A stretch of 64,000 nucleotides of DNA, from positions 248,001 to 312,000 of the forward strand of contig NZ_BOOQ01000002.1 of NCBI RefSeq assembly GCF_016863315.1, written 5' to 3'. Origin of the DNA: Planotetraspora silvatica. Lineage in GTDB: Bacteria > Actinomycetota > Actinomycetes > Streptosporangiales > Streptosporangiaceae. The translations under genes and the position numbers were made by a program. Below are positions 63,803 to 64,000 of the stretch, piece by piece (position 1 is the first letter of the stretch; each line of letters starts with the position of its first letter). Under the pieces are notes generated by a model, which had not been told where the DNA came from, made no database searches, and was given only the letters and a program-made list of their open reading frames with translations.

Positions 63803-64000
63803 GTGTCCGGAACGCCGCAACAGCCTGGTCTTCTTTCCGCATGGCGGTTCACGCTCGGCATGCTGACCGTGTTCCCGGTGCGCTTCGGGACCGTCGACCG
63901 GGCGGTCGCCGGCCGTGGCATGACACTGGCGCCCTTCGCCGGCATGTCCCTGGGTCTCGTGGCGGCGGGGGTCCTCCTCGTCGTGCAGTACCTGTCGGGG
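63803..64000 (+). CDS. cobS: Adenosylcobinamide-GDP ribazoletransferase, 5' part
   Basis: The 66 visible codons match the start of CobS: WRFTLGMLTVFPVRFGTVD, then GRGMTLAPFAGMSLGLVAAG, a membrane helix. CobS joins the product of CobU with alpha-ribazole to complete adenosylcobalamin. GTG 63803 follows TACGAT by 8 bases (leaderless). The gene is cut by the window end. Confidence 0.88.
   Translation, partial: MSGTPQQPGLLSAWRFTLGMLTVFPVRFGTVDRAVAGRGMTLAPFAGMSLGLVAAGVLLVVQYLSG

Overview
The window is high-GC chromosomal DNA of an actinomycete. Gene content and order (Psp operon pspA-pspAA-htpX-pspAB, ctaE-qcrCAB facing ctaC-ctaD-ctaF, ArsA-like ATPase with SRPBCC and DUF5304 partners, PimB-like mannosyltransferase, DUF5997, NlpC/P60 gene behind a c-di-AMP riboswitch, cobU-cobS) fit the conserved core of Streptomyces/Streptosporangium-type genomes. 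The order Streptosporangiales is my inference. No rRNA, tRNA or CRISPR locus was seen. Many genes look leaderless, with a TANNNT -10 about 7 bases before the start codon.

Left third (1-23.6 kb): a phosphofructokinase whose diagnostic residues are of the PPi-dependent type, with a DasR-type site upstream; a MarR-GNAT fusion with its own palindromic operator; a secreted PhoX-like protein; a decayed tnpB element; a MerR regulator coupled to a VIT/VWA protein behind two identical palindromes; mmuM; an MFS pump; lipid and hydrolase genes (plsC-like, alpha/beta hydrolase); glucokinase; a translationally coupled ArsA-like cluster; an acyl-CoA ligase and pimB.

Middle (23.6-33.8 kb): a probable accessory block with a secreted metallopeptidase, an MFS pump, a LysR regulator next to NAD-dependent formate dehydrogenase, a leaderless argG with an ARG-box-like site, and an orphan molybdopterin subunit of the xanthine dehydrogenase family. 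It is followed by the DUF5997 / HTH-less LysR-effector-domain pair, which is bracketed by two related hairpins.

Right half (33.8-64 kb): cell-wall hydrolases, a NYN-domain protein, a DnaQ-UvrC fusion, trpD, the bc1-aa3 respiratory supercomplex genes, an L,D-transpeptidase, a cysteine desulfurase with a TusA-like protein, a PfkB-family kinase, an A-type Fe-S carrier, nadA, the Psp operon, a Tat-exported multicopper oxidase, an aldo/keto reductase and the start of a cobalamin salvage operon (cobU, cobS cut by the window end).

The most unusual structure is a family of 53-bp-period tandem repeats sharing GTGATCATGCAC. It occurs as three separate intergenic arrays (23653-23887, 35198-35368, 40428-40673) of four to six units with almost perfect phasing. 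The conserved core is followed by semi-conserved TTCG...CGAA arms. It is neither CRISPR nor coding as far as I can see.
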